This document shows, one piece after another, positions 50,759 to 59,428 of a DNA stretch of 64,000 bases. The translations under genes were made by a program, and so were the position numbers. How positions within the stretch are numbered: the first letter of the stretch is position 1; each line of letters begins with the position of its first letter. The stretch spans positions 1 to 64,000 of the forward strand of contig NZ_JAFVLN010000023.1 in assembly GCF_017377775.1 (NCBI RefSeq), read 5' to 3'. The notes under the pieces were generated by a model. The model did no database searches. It was not told the origin of the DNA and saw only the letters and a program-made list of their open reading frames with translations. Source of the DNA: Streptomyces sp. VRA16 Mangrove soil (GTDB lineage: Bacteria > Actinomycetota > Actinomycetes > Streptomycetales > Streptomycetaceae).

Positions 50759-51051
50759 GGCTGGGTGTTCCTTTCCGGAACAGAAAAAGTGCGGCCTCCT
50801 GTGAGTGAGGCGGGGACCCCTGAGCCGGACCGACCCTCCCCCTGCGGGGTCCGCCGGAATGTCCGGAGAGGGTCAGCTTCGCGCGCCGTCAGCAGCTGCG
50901 GCTGCGGCTGCGTATGCGGCCGGGAGAACGGCAGCCTGAGCAGCGTCCGCGACTGCGGACGTAGCTGCGAGGAAGGCGTGCCGGAACATGGTGCAGATCA
51001 TCGCCGACCCGTCGCCGCGCGTCGAACGATTTTCCGCGCCTCACACGGCAG
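50759..51051. other. tuf3 upstream region
   Basis: 293 nt with no gene. It holds a CTGCGG repeat block (50894-50920) and a hairpin CGTCCGC-GACT-GCGGACG (50944-50961). The tuf3 promoter should lie here; a stringent-response-type signal is possible but I cannot point to a -10/-35 pair with confidence. Confidence 0.4.
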
Positions 51052-51762
51052 TTACGCCGTTACGTTCTTCAGGGCCTCCCGCACCGACAGCGGCGCGAGC
51101 ACGTCCCGGTGGGCGGCCACGAAGGCCCGTACGGCGTCGGGGTCGGTCTTGGCGTACTCGCGCAGGGCCCAGCCGATCGCCTTACGGATGAAGAAGTCGG
51201 GGTGCCCGGCCTGGCGCAGGCAGTAGGCGAAGAGCCGGTCGGCGTCGGTGGCGTCCTTGAAGCGGAGCTGGTGCAGGAGGGCGGTCCGCGCGACCCACAG
51301 GTCGGCGTCCTCGATCCACGCGTCCATGACGGCGGTCAGCTCCGGGTCGGCGGCGACGAGGCCGCCGACGACGTGCGCGGCGAGCAGATCGACGGTGTCC
51401 CACCAGGGCACGGTGGTGATCAGATGCCGGGCCACCGGCAGGAAGCCGGACGACAGGCGGCGGACGTGGCGGCGCAGACAGTCCACGGCGAAGTACGCGT
51501 ACTCGCGCTCGGGCAGCGCCCAGCAGCGCAGCGCGAGCGCGGTGAGGTCGCTCTCCGTGGGCCGCGGGGCGGTCCCCTTCAGGACGGCCTTCGACAGTTC
51601 CCTGCGCGCCGGGGACGGCAGGCCGAGGAAGGGGGCGACGTCCTTCATGTACGCGCGCATCCGCGCGGCCCGCGCCGGGTCGGCGGCGGCGCCGTACACG
51701 GCGGGCAGCCGGTCGAGGACGAGGTCGGCGTAGGCGCTGGGCGGCACCGCGGCGACGGACAT
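51052..51762 (-). CDS. DNA alkylation repair (AlkD-like HEAT-repeat) protein
   Basis: 236 residues from ATG 51762 with GGGGAGAG upstream. HEAT-type helices: ARMRAYMKDVAPFLGLPSPA, CWALPEREYAYFAVDCLRRH, WWDTVDLLAAHVVGGLVAAD, DADLWVARTALLHQLRFKDA, QAGHPDFFIRKAIGWALREY. The WxxTVDxLA and FFIRKAIGWALREY segments are AlkD marks; it removes bulky or positively charged alkyl bases from DNA. Upstream lies a 14-bp tandem repeat region. Confidence 0.9.
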   Translation of the reverse strand: MSVAAVPPSAYADLVLDRLPAVYGAAADPARAARMRAYMKDVAPFLGLPSPARRELSKAVLKGTAPRPTESDLTALALRCWALPEREYAYFAVDCLRRHVRRLSSGFLPVARHLITTVPWWDTVDLLAAHVVGGLVAADPELTAVMDAWIEDADLWVARTALLHQLRFKDATDADRLFAYCLRQAGHPDFFIRKAIGWALREYAKTDPDAVRAFVAAHRDVLAPLSVREALKNVTA

Positions 51763-51780
51763 GTTCTCTCCCCTGTGCCG

Positions 51781-51888
51781 GGTCGGAAGGTACTGGTCGG
51801 AACGTGCTGGTCGGAATGTGCGGGTCGGCACGTGCTGGTCGGCACGTGCTGGTCGGAACGTGCTGGTCAGGACGGGATGGTCGGGAAA
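51781..51888. repeat. 14-bp minisatellite (about eight copies)
   Basis: Seven full units with consensus GGTCGGAACGTGCT start at 51781, 51795, 51809, 51823, 51837, 51851 and 51865, with a partial unit from 51879. Copies differ by 0-5 bases. It lies between the AlkD gene and the divergent TVP38-like gene, before both starts. May be regulatory or a replication-slippage product. Confidence 0.85.
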
Positions 51889-51939
51889 GTGAGACACAAC
51901 CTACGGCGATCTTATGTACGGGTCGGTTACTCTCCCCGG

Positions 51940-52692
51940 ATGCTCGACACCGTCCCCGCCCGTCCCGCCGGGCTCGCCGCGCGCTGCTCCAGGGTGCTGT
52001 TCTCCCCCTGGTCGCGGCTGTCGCTCCTGGTGATGCTGCTGGCGGCGGCCGCGACGTGCGTACTGCTCTTCGAGCCGCAGCGGCTGCTGGAGAACGGCTG
52101 GCCGCAGCAGATGACGGGCGCGCTGGCGCTCGTCCTGTTCGCGGTGGCGTACGGCCTGTGCACGGTGGCGTTCGTGCCGCGGCCGCTGCTCAATCTGGCG
52201 GCGGGCGCCCTGTTCGGTTCGCAGCTCGGGCTGCTCGGCGCGATCGGCGGGACGGTGATCGGCGCCGGTGTCGCGTTCGGCCTGGGCCGGATGCTCGGCC
52301 AGGACGCGCTGCGCCCGCTGCTGCGCGGCCGGTGGCTGCAGGCGGCCGACGGCCAGCTGAGCCGGCACGGCTTCCGCTCGATGCTGGCGGCGCGGCTGTT
52401 CCCCGGTGTCCCGTTCTGGGCCGCGAACTACTGCGCGTCGATCTCCCGGATGCGCTGGGCCCCGTTCCTGCTCGCGACGGCGCTCGGCTCGATCCCGAAC
52501 ACGGCGGCGTACGTGGTCGCGGGCGCCCGCGCCTCGGCCCCGACGTCCCCCGCCTTCCTGATCGCCATGGGGTTCATCGCGGTGACGGGCCTCGGCGGCG
52601 CGCTGGTGGCCTGGTTCAAGCGGCACAAGTGGAGCCCGGCGAAGAGCACGCAGGCCCCCGACGCGGTGGCGCCCGAGCCCGCGCGGCGTTAA
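51940..52692 (+). CDS. TVP38/TMEM64 (DedA-superfamily) membrane protein
   Basis: 250 residues from ATG 51940. Helices at WSRLSLLVMLLAAAATCVLL, ALALVLFAVAYGLCTVAF; the VTT core AGALFGSQLGLLGAIGGTVI with GVAFGLGRMLGQDALRPLLR, RLFPGVPFWAANYCASISRM and LATALGSIPNTAAYVVAG. Members move lipids or keep membrane integrity. Divergent from AlkD across the repeat region. Confidence 0.88.
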   Translation: MLDTVPARPAGLAARCSRVLFSPWSRLSLLVMLLAAAATCVLLFEPQRLLENGWPQQMTGALALVLFAVAYGLCTVAFVPRPLLNLAAGALFGSQLGLLGAIGGTVIGAGVAFGLGRMLGQDALRPLLRGRWLQAADGQLSRHGFRSMLAARLFPGVPFWAANYCASISRMRWAPFLLATALGSIPNTAAYVVAGARASAPTSPAFLIAMGFIAVTGLGGALVAWFKRHKWSPAKSTQAPDAVAPEPARR

Positions 52693-52780
52693 TTCGCTTG
52701 ACCCGGTCACGGGTGATCGCTGCATGGTGTCCCGGCGCCACCCGTCGTGGTGCGGGAACTCCGAGGAGGCAGCACCGGCG

Positions 52781-54004
52781 ATGGAGATACGCCCCACGAC
52801 CGACGAGGACTTCGACGTCTTCCTCGACACCGTCCACACCGCGTTCGGGCGGTTCACCGAGACCCCGGTCGACGGCGGCGGGCTCTGGTGGTCGGCGCTG
52901 GAGACGGAGCGCTGTCTGCTCGCCGTGGCCCCGGACGGGCGGCCCGTCGGAACAACCGCCGCGTACTCCTTCGAGCTCACCCTGCCCGGCGGGGCGCTCG
53001 TCCCGACGTCCGGAGTGACCGCCGTCGGCGTCCTGCCCTCGCACCGGCGCCAGGGGGTGCTCGGCGCGATGATGCGGCACCAGCTCGGCACGGTGCGGGC
53101 CCGCGGTGAGTTCCTCTCCGTGCTGCTGGCCTCCGAGGCCCCGATCTACGGCCGGTTCGGCTACGGACCGGCGACGTACACGCAGCGGCTGACCGTGCAG
53201 CGCCACCAGGCCGACCTCGCGCTCCCCCGGGCGCACGCGACGGCCGACGGCGCACCGGCGGCCGGGTCGGTCGAGGTGCTGCGCGGCGCCGACTGCCGTG
53301 ACCTGCTCGAAGAGGTCTACGACCGCTATCGCCGCGCCCGGCCCGGCGCGCTGTCCCGGCCGCACCGCTGGTGGGCGCTGCGCGCGGGCCAGCCCCCGGT
53401 CGCGCCGGCGCCGCGCTTCGTCGCCGTCCACCGGGACGCCGCCGGTGTCGCGGACGGGTACGCCAGCTACTCGATCGGCGACGACCGGACCCTGACGGTC
53501 GACGAGACCATCGCCACCGACGACGCGGTCGTCACGGCCCTGGCCCGGTTCGTGCTCGGCCACGACCTGGTCTCCAAGGTGGTGTTCCGGCACGTGCCGC
53601 CCGGGCACCCGCTGCGCTGGCAGCTCGCGGACTTCCGCGCGGGCGAGGTGGGGGGCGACACCGACTGGCTGTGGGTGCGGCTCCTCGACGTCCCGCGCGC
53701 GCTGACCGCGCGCGGCTGGTTCACCGACGGCGAGCTGGTCCTCGACGTCGAGGACCCGTTCCTCGCCGAGCACGGCCGGTATCTGCTCACGGTCAGGGAC
53801 GGCAAGGCCGACTGCGTCCCCACGGACCGGGAGCCCGACCTGTCCCTGGACGTGCGGGACCTGGGCTCGGTCTACCTCGGCGGGACCGCCCCGAGCACGC
53901 TGGTGCGCGCCGGTCACGTCCGCGCCCACCACCCGGACGCGGCGGCCGCCGCCGACGCCCTGTTCCGGGGCGAGCGCCCGCCGCACTGTCTGCACTGGTT
54001 CTGA
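52781..54004 (+). CDS. Eis-like GNAT N-acetyltransferase
   Basis: 407 residues from ATG 52781 (GAGGAGG upstream). N-terminal GNAT domain: SGVTAVGVLPSHRRQGVLGA and YGRFGYGPATYTQRL; a second GNAT-like domain follows, then an SCP2-like C-terminal domain (VRAGHVRAHHPDAAAAADAL) ending HWF, whose C-terminal carboxylate is catalytic in Eis. Eis proteins acetylate amines of aminoglycosides and other amine substrates. Length and layout are right for the family. Natural substrate unknown. Confidence 0.9.
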   Translation: MEIRPTTDEDFDVFLDTVHTAFGRFTETPVDGGGLWWSALETERCLLAVAPDGRPVGTTAAYSFELTLPGGALVPTSGVTAVGVLPSHRRQGVLGAMMRHQLGTVRARGEFLSVLLASEAPIYGRFGYGPATYTQRLTVQRHQADLALPRAHATADGAPAAGSVEVLRGADCRDLLEEVYDRYRRARPGALSRPHRWWALRAGQPPVAPAPRFVAVHRDAAGVADGYASYSIGDDRTLTVDETIATDDAVVTALARFVLGHDLVSKVVFRHVPPGHPLRWQLADFRAGEVGGDTDWLWVRLLDVPRALTARGWFTDGELVLDVEDPFLAEHGRYLLTVRDGKADCVPTDREPDLSLDVRDLGSVYLGGTAPSTLVRAGHVRAHHPDAAAAADALFRGERPPHCLHWF

Positions 54005-54039
54005 CCGGCCGGGTCACCGCGAGGTGCCCCGGCCGGCGC

Positions 54040-54795
54040 TCAGGCCGACGGCCCCGGATACACGTCGAGCCGCCCGCACATCCCGAACTTCCCCCGTGCG
54101 GAAGGGAGTTCCGAGCGGACCACGGCATCCTCAAGGTGTCCGGCGTCCCCGGCGGCGAGCCGGTCGAGCTGAATCCCGGTCGCGGCGGACGCGGCCGCCG
54201 CCCCGCGCTCCCACCGCTCCCGCCAGGCGTCGAGCCGGTGCCGTACGAGACGGGCCGCCGCCGCGTGGAAGGCGGCCAGTTCCTCCGGGTGCTCGCGCAG
54301 CCGCAGGTACCCCTCGACGGCGAGGTCGCGCCGGGCCCGCGCCACCCGCTCCTGCTCCGCCTCGGGGGCGTCGGCGGGGATCGCGGTGGCGGCCGCGTAC
54401 GTCTCCGGGTCGGTCAGATGCTCCGGCGGCAGGGTGAGAACCGCGTCGCCGGCCTCCGGGAGCCCGCCGTTCTGCATGAGGACGACGATGCGCAGCTCCC
54501 CGTCCTCGTTCACCAGCCGGTGGATGGTGCCGGGCGTGAACCAGGCGACGGTCCCCGCGACGAGCGGCGTCTCCTCGAACCCCGACGCGGTGAGCGTCTG
54601 CACGGCGCCCCGCCCGCCCGTGACGACGTACCCCTCGCTGCACGTGAGGTGCAGATGCGGGGTGCCGCCGCAGCGGCCATCGGCGGCGGGCCAGTCGTAC
54701 ACGGACAGGTGGGACACGGCGACACCGCCGGGCAGGCCCGCGAACGTCCCGCCCGGGCTCACCGCGGGTGCTTTGCGAGGTACTTCCGGGCTCAC
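54040..54795 (-). CDS. Cupin protein of a carbohydrate operon
   Basis: 251 residues from GTG 54795 (GTGA overlap with the PmoA-like gene). Cupin strands TPHLHLTCSEGYVVTGGRGA, VAGTVAWFTPGTIHRLVNED and LRIVVLMQNGGLPEAGDAVL; the HLH and the later His resemble a metal site. The C-terminal third is helical. Last gene of the Gfo/PmoA/cupin operon, so likely a sugar-binding isomerase or mutarotase-like helper. Catalysis unproven. Confidence 0.75.
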   Translation of the reverse strand: MSPEVPRKAPAVSPGGTFAGLPGGVAVSHLSVYDWPAADGRCGGTPHLHLTCSEGYVVTGGRGAVQTLTASGFEETPLVAGTVAWFTPGTIHRLVNEDGELRIVVLMQNGGLPEAGDAVLTLPPEHLTDPETYAAATAIPADAPEAEQERVARARRDLAVEGYLRLREHPEELAAFHAAAARLVRHRLDAWRERWERGAAAASAATGIQLDRLAAGDAGHLEDAVVRSELPSARGKFGMCGRLDVYPGPSA

Positions 54796-55724
54796 CACGG
54801 GTGCTCCGCGAGGTACTTGGCGATCTCCTCCCGCTCCCACGCGCCGTCGGCGACGACGACACGGTAGCGGCGGGTGAGGGTGTCGCCGGGCTCCAGGACC
54901 AGTTCGTCGTGGAAGGCGAGGGAGGGGGCCACGGCGGCGAACGGTTCGTTGCGCACGAACCAGTGCGCCGGGTGCGCCCCGTCCCGCCCGGCGTGGTCGT
55001 TCTCCGGGGCGTGCTCGAAGACGAGCGTGGCGTGCCCGTCCATGCCGTCGTGCTCCCCGCTGTACGCGAGCCAGGGCGCCTGCGTGCCCATGATCTGCGG
55101 CCCCTCCGCGTCGGCGGTCTGCACCCGGCCCTCACGGAAGGCGCGCGGTCCGCGCCAGAACAGGCCGGTGTAGCCCGCGAGTTCACGCCCGTGGGTGGTG
55201 GGGCTGCCGAAGCGGAGCGGTTCGGCGCGGCGGTTGGTGACGGCGCTGGTCCAGGTCAGCGTCCAGGAGCCGGTGACCGGGTCGACGTCGCGCACCTCGA
55301 TGCGGCGCGCCTCCTCGGCCCACAGTTCACCGTCGTACGGGTGCCAGGTGAGCCGCTCGGCGATGACGAGACCGCCGTCGGCGTCGGCCTCGATCGCGTC
55401 GAAGCCGATGTGCGCCATCGACCCGACACGCTCGGGCAGCGCGAGGTAACCCTCCCCGTGGACATAGGAGTTGCCGCCCCATAGGTTCTGCCCGGAGAGG
55501 TGGGAGGCGGTCATCTGCAGGCCCTTGTGCCAGCGGTGGTCGTTGGGCCGGTAGTCGGTGACGGCGGCACCGGCGAGGGTGCGGATCGGGTGGAGGTACG
55601 GCTTGGGCGCCTCCCACGCGGCCTCGGGCTTGTAGACGTAAGCGAACAGCTCGACGCCGGTGGTGGGTTCGGTGACGGTGACGCGCTCGCCGTGGGCGTG
55701 GACGACGTGCAGCGGTTCAGCCAT
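54792..55724 (-). CDS. PmoA-like (DUF6807) protein
   Basis: 310 residues from ATG 55724. Marks: VELFAYVYKPEAAWEAPKPY, LHPIRTLAGAAVTDYRPNDH, RWHKGLQMTASHLSGQNLWG, ELAGYTGLFWRGPRAFREGR and GTQAPWLAYSGEHDGMDGHA. This fold occurs beside Gfo/Idh/MocA enzymes in polysaccharide and glycoside use. It overlaps the oxidoreductase gene by 8 nt and the cupin by 4 nt. Activity unknown. Confidence 0.83.
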   Translation of the reverse strand: MAEPLHVVHAHGERVTVTEPTTGVELFAYVYKPEAAWEAPKPYLHPIRTLAGAAVTDYRPNDHRWHKGLQMTASHLSGQNLWGGNSYVHGEGYLALPERVGSMAHIGFDAIEADADGGLVIAERLTWHPYDGELWAEEARRIEVRDVDPVTGSWTLTWTSAVTNRRAEPLRFGSPTTHGRELAGYTGLFWRGPRAFREGRVQTADAEGPQIMGTQAPWLAYSGEHDGMDGHATLVFEHAPENDHAGRDGAHPAHWFVRNEPFAAVAPSLAFHDELVLEPGDTLTRRYRVVVADGAWEREEIAKYLAEHPW

Positions 55725-56874
55725 GGTCGGCCTCCTGGGTGGGCGCCCAGCCGGGGGCGCCGCCGTGCAGGGCGGAGTAGTACGGGTCGCCGGGGCCGAT
55801 CTCCCCGGCGTGGACGGTCACGTCGGTGAACGCCGACTTGTACAGCGCGGCGATCAGCTCCAGGCTCGTCCGCCCGTCGGGCCCGCTGCTGCGCGGCCGC
55901 TCACCGGCGCGCATGGAGGCAACGAGCTCGCGCAGCTGGGCGAGGTGCGAGCTGGGCACGTCCTCCCCGAACGCGCGCCAGGACGCCACCAGTTCGGCGG
56001 GCACGTCGGGGGCCGGGGTGATCGTCCAGTCGGCGTTCCCGTACCCGTACAGGTGGGTCAGCTCCAGCGTCGCCCGCTCGCAGTCGATGCGGATGCGGCT
56101 GACCTCGTCGGGGCTCAGCACGCTGTTCACGACGGTGGCGAGGGCGCCGCTCTCGAACCGCACCAGGGCGGTGGACACGTCCTCGGTCTCCACGTCGTGC
56201 ACCAACCGGCCGGCCATGGCGCGGACTTCGGCCCACGGCCCGAGGATGTCGAGGAGCAGGTCCATCTGGTGGATGCCGTGGCCCATCGCGGGGCCGCCGC
56301 CCTCGGTGGCCCAACGCCCGCGCCACGGAACGGCGTAGTACTCGGTGTTCCGGTACCAGGTGGTCTGGCAGTGCGCGACGAGCGGCCGCCCGACCTCCCC
56401 CTTGGCGAGCAGTTCCCGCACGTGCCGGGCGCCGGAGCCGAACCGGTGCTGGAACACGACGGCCGCGTACGGCCCGCCGTCCGCCCCTTCGGCGGCCTCG
56501 ATCGTGTCGAACTCCTCCAGCGAGGGACACGGCGGCTTCTCGCACCACACCCAGGCGCCGGAATCCAGCGCGGCGACGGTCTGTTCGCGGTGCAGGGTGG
56601 GCGGCGTGCAGATGGTGACGAGGTCGGGCCGCTGCTCGTCGAGCATCCGGCCGAGATCGGTGTAGGGGTGCGGTATGCCGCCGTCCGCGCAGAAGGCGCG
56701 CACGGCGGCGTCGTCGATGTCGACGGCCGCGACGACCTCCGCCTCCCCTTCGGCGGCGAGCTGCTGGAGGGCGGGCAGATGGCTGCCGCGGGCGATGCCG
56801 CCGGTGCCGACGATCGCGGCCTTGAGGCGGTGGGTACGGGGGCCTGAGCGGTGTGGGGCGGGGGCGTTGCGCAT
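55717..56874 (-). CDS. Gfo/Idh/MocA family oxidoreductase
   Basis: 385 residues from ATG 56874. Rossmann loop AAIVGTGGIARGSHLPALQQ, then TICTPPTLHREQTVAALDSG, ALDSGAWVWCEKPPCPSLEE with the family EKP lysine, and GGPAMGHGIHQMDLLLDILG with the catalytic His. Oxidises or epimerises sugars or inositols with NAD(P). First gene of a three-gene operon; an AAGCGCTT palindrome lies 62 nt upstream. Confidence 0.92.
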   Translation of the reverse strand: MRNAPAPHRSGPRTHRLKAAIVGTGGIARGSHLPALQQLAAEGEAEVVAAVDIDDAAVRAFCADGGIPHPYTDLGRMLDEQRPDLVTICTPPTLHREQTVAALDSGAWVWCEKPPCPSLEEFDTIEAAEGADGGPYAAVVFQHRFGSGARHVRELLAKGEVGRPLVAHCQTTWYRNTEYYAVPWRGRWATEGGGPAMGHGIHQMDLLLDILGPWAEVRAMAGRLVHDVETEDVSTALVRFESGALATVVNSVLSPDEVSRIRIDCERATLELTHLYGYGNADWTITPAPDVPAELVASWRAFGEDVPSSHLAQLRELVASMRAGERPRSSGPDGRTSLELIAALYKSAFTDVTVHAGEIGPGDPYYSALHGGAPGWAPTQEADHG

Positions 56875-56935
56875 GGGCGCGATCAGCACTCCATCGGTGG
56901 CTCGGTGGTTCGGATGCCTGCCGTCCGCCAGGGAT

Positions 56936-56949
56936 AGCAAGCGCTTTCT
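56936..56949. promoter_or_regulatory. LacI-type operator upstream of the Gfo/PmoA/cupin operon
   Basis: AGCAAGCGCTTTCT is a 14-bp palindrome with one mismatched pair and the AAGCGCTT core typical of LacI/CcpA-like repressors. It is positioned to block transcription of the operon starting at 56874. No LacI-family gene lies next to it. Confidence 0.65.
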
Positions 56950-57007
56950 CCGGGGTCGAAACTACGTGCCGCGGTCTTCGAGGGTCAACAGGTCTGCGCG
57001 GCCCGGG

Positions 57008-58186
57008 TCAGGCCGCCGCGGCCACCGGGACCGGCCCCCGCAGCCCCCGCCCGAGCCCCAGCGTCCCGCCCACCGACACCACCGCGAGGACCACCATCGC
57101 CGTCGCCGGGGACAAGGCCTGGGCCAGGGCGCCCGCCAGGAGGGCGCCCACGCCCTGCGTCGTCAGCATGCCCGCCGTGTGCAGTCCCAGGGCGTGGCCG
57201 CCGAGTTCGTCGGGGGTGAGGGCCACGAGGCGTTCCTGGAGGAGGAGGCTCGCGGAGTAGCCGACGGAGGCGAGGGCCACCGCGAGGAGGGCTACGGGGA
57301 GCGCCGGGCGGATCGCGAAGACCAGGTACGGGGCGGCCAGGAGGAGACGGAGGGGCGCGCCGAGGCGCGCGCGCAGGCTCGGGGACAGGAAGCGGCCCGT
57401 GACGATGTCGCCGGCGAGCATGCCGAGCGCGGCGCTCGCGAGGAGCAGGCCCGCGTGCGCGGTGTCGTACGGAACGAACAGGGCCTCGCAGCCGACGATC
57501 AGGCCGTTGGGGACCCAGAGCGCGAGATAGACGTAGCGGCGCGGAACCGAGGACCACAGGCGGGCGTTGCCGCGCATCGTCTCGCGCGGGGACGGGCGCC
57601 CGGTGGCCCGGGGCGGGCGGGCGGACAGGCCGAAGCGGGACGTCGCCGCCGACAGGACGTACAGGGCGACGGCGATCAGCAGGGTGCCGCGCGGCGAGAG
57701 CACGGTCACGAGGAGTCCGCCGAGCGCGTAGCCGAGGATCTGGCAGATCCCGGTGCTCATGTTCAGGACGGAACGGCCCAGCAGATAGCCGTCCTTGTCG
57801 AGGATGTCGGTGAGCAGGCCGTAACGGACGCCGCCGCCGAGCGCCGAGGGGACGCCCTGGAGCAGGACGACGGCGAGGGCGGCCGCGGTCGGCAGGCCCG
57901 GCACCGTCTGGAGGAGCGTCGCGGCGGCCAGGAAGAGGGAGAGGCCGGCGAGGGCCGAGCGCGGGGGCAGCCGGTCGGCGGCCGAGAGCAGGGTGAGCGC
58001 GCCGACGACCTGGGCGAGCGAGGGGCCGAACATGGCGAGGGCGGACAGCAACGGGGAACCGGTGGAGGCGTAGACGAGCGCGCCGAGGGCGAGGCCGCTG
58101 ACCGTCTGGGCGGCGACCTGCAGCGAACAGGCGGCGAAGAACGGCCGGTATTCGGGAGCAGCGAAGAGATCGCGGTACGTACGCAT
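57008..58186 (-). CDS. MFS transporter
   Basis: 392 residues, about twelve helices. YRDLFAAPEYRPFFAACSLQ at the N-terminus, GALTLLSAADRLPPRSALAG, and GGGVRYGLLTDILDKDGYLL; resembles actinobacterial multidrug exporters. Divergent from the ArsR-like regulator at 58276 with a perfect palindrome between, so its expression is probably de-repressed by a ligand of that regulator. Ends 58-70 nt before the LacI-type operator region of the next operon. Confidence 0.88.
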   Translation of the reverse strand: MRTYRDLFAAPEYRPFFAACSLQVAAQTVSGLALGALVYASTGSPLLSALAMFGPSLAQVVGALTLLSAADRLPPRSALAGLSLFLAAATLLQTVPGLPTAAALAVVLLQGVPSALGGGVRYGLLTDILDKDGYLLGRSVLNMSTGICQILGYALGGLLVTVLSPRGTLLIAVALYVLSAATSRFGLSARPPRATGRPSPRETMRGNARLWSSVPRRYVYLALWVPNGLIVGCEALFVPYDTAHAGLLLASAALGMLAGDIVTGRFLSPSLRARLGAPLRLLLAAPYLVFAIRPALPVALLAVALASVGYSASLLLQERLVALTPDELGGHALGLHTAGMLTTQGVGALLAGALAQALSPATAMVVLAVVSVGGTLGLGRGLRGPVPVAAAA

Positions 58187-58224
58187 GGAGGGAGGCTGCG
58201 CCGGTGCCGCCGTTCGGCGTTAAT

Positions 58225-58244
58225 GTTTCGCGGTACGGCGAAAC
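58225..58244. promoter_or_regulatory. Operator for the ArsR-like regulator
   Basis: GTTTCGC-GGTACG-GCGAAAC, 7-bp perfect arms with a 6-nt spacer, in the 89-nt gap between the MFS gene and the regulator. AT-rich for the region and well placed for repression of both genes. Confidence 0.7.
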
Positions 58245-58275
58245 GAGAGCCGAGAGATGCGGTCCGGAGGTCGGT

Positions 58276-59280
58276 GTGGGGATCTGGCAGGTCGACGCCG
58301 ACACGCTCGCGAGCAGCCGGTTCGTCGTGTCGACGCTCGCGGAGGCCACGGCGAGCCTGAAGAAGCTCGCCGCCCCCACGGCCGCGCACCCCGGCGAACG
58401 GCGCTGGCTCGACACCCACCTGCCCGCCTACCGCGCCCGGCTCGCCGCGGACCCGGTCACCGCGGCGCTGATCCGGGCCGCGCTCGGCGCGACCTGGACC
58501 GCCGACTTCCTCACCGTCACGCCGTACGGGCGCGAGGCCCTGGACCTCGACGAGGGTCTTGCCCGGATCGCGGCGGCCCCCTCGGACACCGTGCGGGCGG
58601 ACCTCGCGGTGTCGTCGCCGGGCCCGCTGCCGCCCGCGCTCGCGGCCCGCGACGATCTCGCCGAGCGCGCCGCGGCGCTCCTGGAGTGGGTGTGGCGGGC
58701 GGCGGTGCTGCCGGAGTGGCCGCGGCGGCGCCGGGTCATCGAGGCCGATGTGGTCGCGCGGACCAGGGAGTTGACGGTCGGCGGCTGGGCGGCGGCGTTC
58801 GGCGCGATGCGGCCGACGATGCGCTGGCTGGGCGAGGGGCAGTTGCGGATCAACGCCCACGACTATCCGCCGCGGGACATCTCGGGCGCGCAGCTGCTGT
58901 TCGTGCCGGTGACGCCGCGGCAGGGCTGGGTGTCCTGGCCGGAGCCGGTGCCCGGTTCGCCGGAGCCGCCCGACCGGTACGCGATCGTCTACCCGTGCGC
59001 GGGCGCGCTCGCCGACGCGGGCCGGGTCGCGCCGCCGGACGCGCTCGCCGCGCTGCTGGGGACGGCCCGCGCCCAGGTCCTGGTGCTGCTCGGGCAGCCC
59101 CTCACGACGACCCAGCTGGTGGCGCTGACCGGGCAGGGGCTCGGTTCGGTGGGCCGGCATCTGAAGGTGCTGCTCGACGCCCGGCTCGTGGGCCGCCGCC
59201 GGGCCGGGCGCTCGGTGCTGTACTTCCGCACGCCGACCGGGGACACCCTGCTGTCGGCTCAGCGTGAGACGGATGTCTAG
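58276..59280 (+). CDS. ArsR-like regulator with N-terminal DUF5937 domain
   Basis: 334 residues from GTG 58276 (GGAGG 6 nt upstream). The N-terminus IWQVDADTLASSRFVVSTLA, EATASLKKLAAP is the DUF5937 pattern; the last ~85 residues are an ArsR-type winged HTH: VLVLLGQPLTTTQLVALTGQ, GLGSVGRHLKVLLDARLVGR. No metal-binding Cys pair is seen, so it probably responds to a small molecule. Represses the divergent MFS pump in all likelihood. Confidence 0.87.
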   Translation: MGIWQVDADTLASSRFVVSTLAEATASLKKLAAPTAAHPGERRWLDTHLPAYRARLAADPVTAALIRAALGATWTADFLTVTPYGREALDLDEGLARIAAAPSDTVRADLAVSSPGPLPPALAARDDLAERAAALLEWVWRAAVLPEWPRRRRVIEADVVARTRELTVGGWAAAFGAMRPTMRWLGEGQLRINAHDYPPRDISGAQLLFVPVTPRQGWVSWPEPVPGSPEPPDRYAIVYPCAGALADAGRVAPPDALAALLGTARAQVLVLLGQPLTTTQLVALTGQGLGSVGRHLKVLLDARLVGRRRAGRSVLYFRTPTGDTLLSAQRETDV

Positions 59281-59428
59281 CTATTGTCGCTGTCCCGTCA
59301 CTTTCGGGGGCTACAGTGCCTGACGCGTGCGGCCGTGACGGATGTGACGAAAGCACACATGTCCCCGCACGTCCGGCGCGTTCGCACCGCCGGCCCCTGT
59401 CCCCGGCCCCTGGATCGCGTACTCCTTC

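Noticed and set aside
51781..51888. Tandem repeats as a CRISPR array
   Set aside because: Units abut with no unique spacers and there are no cas genes.
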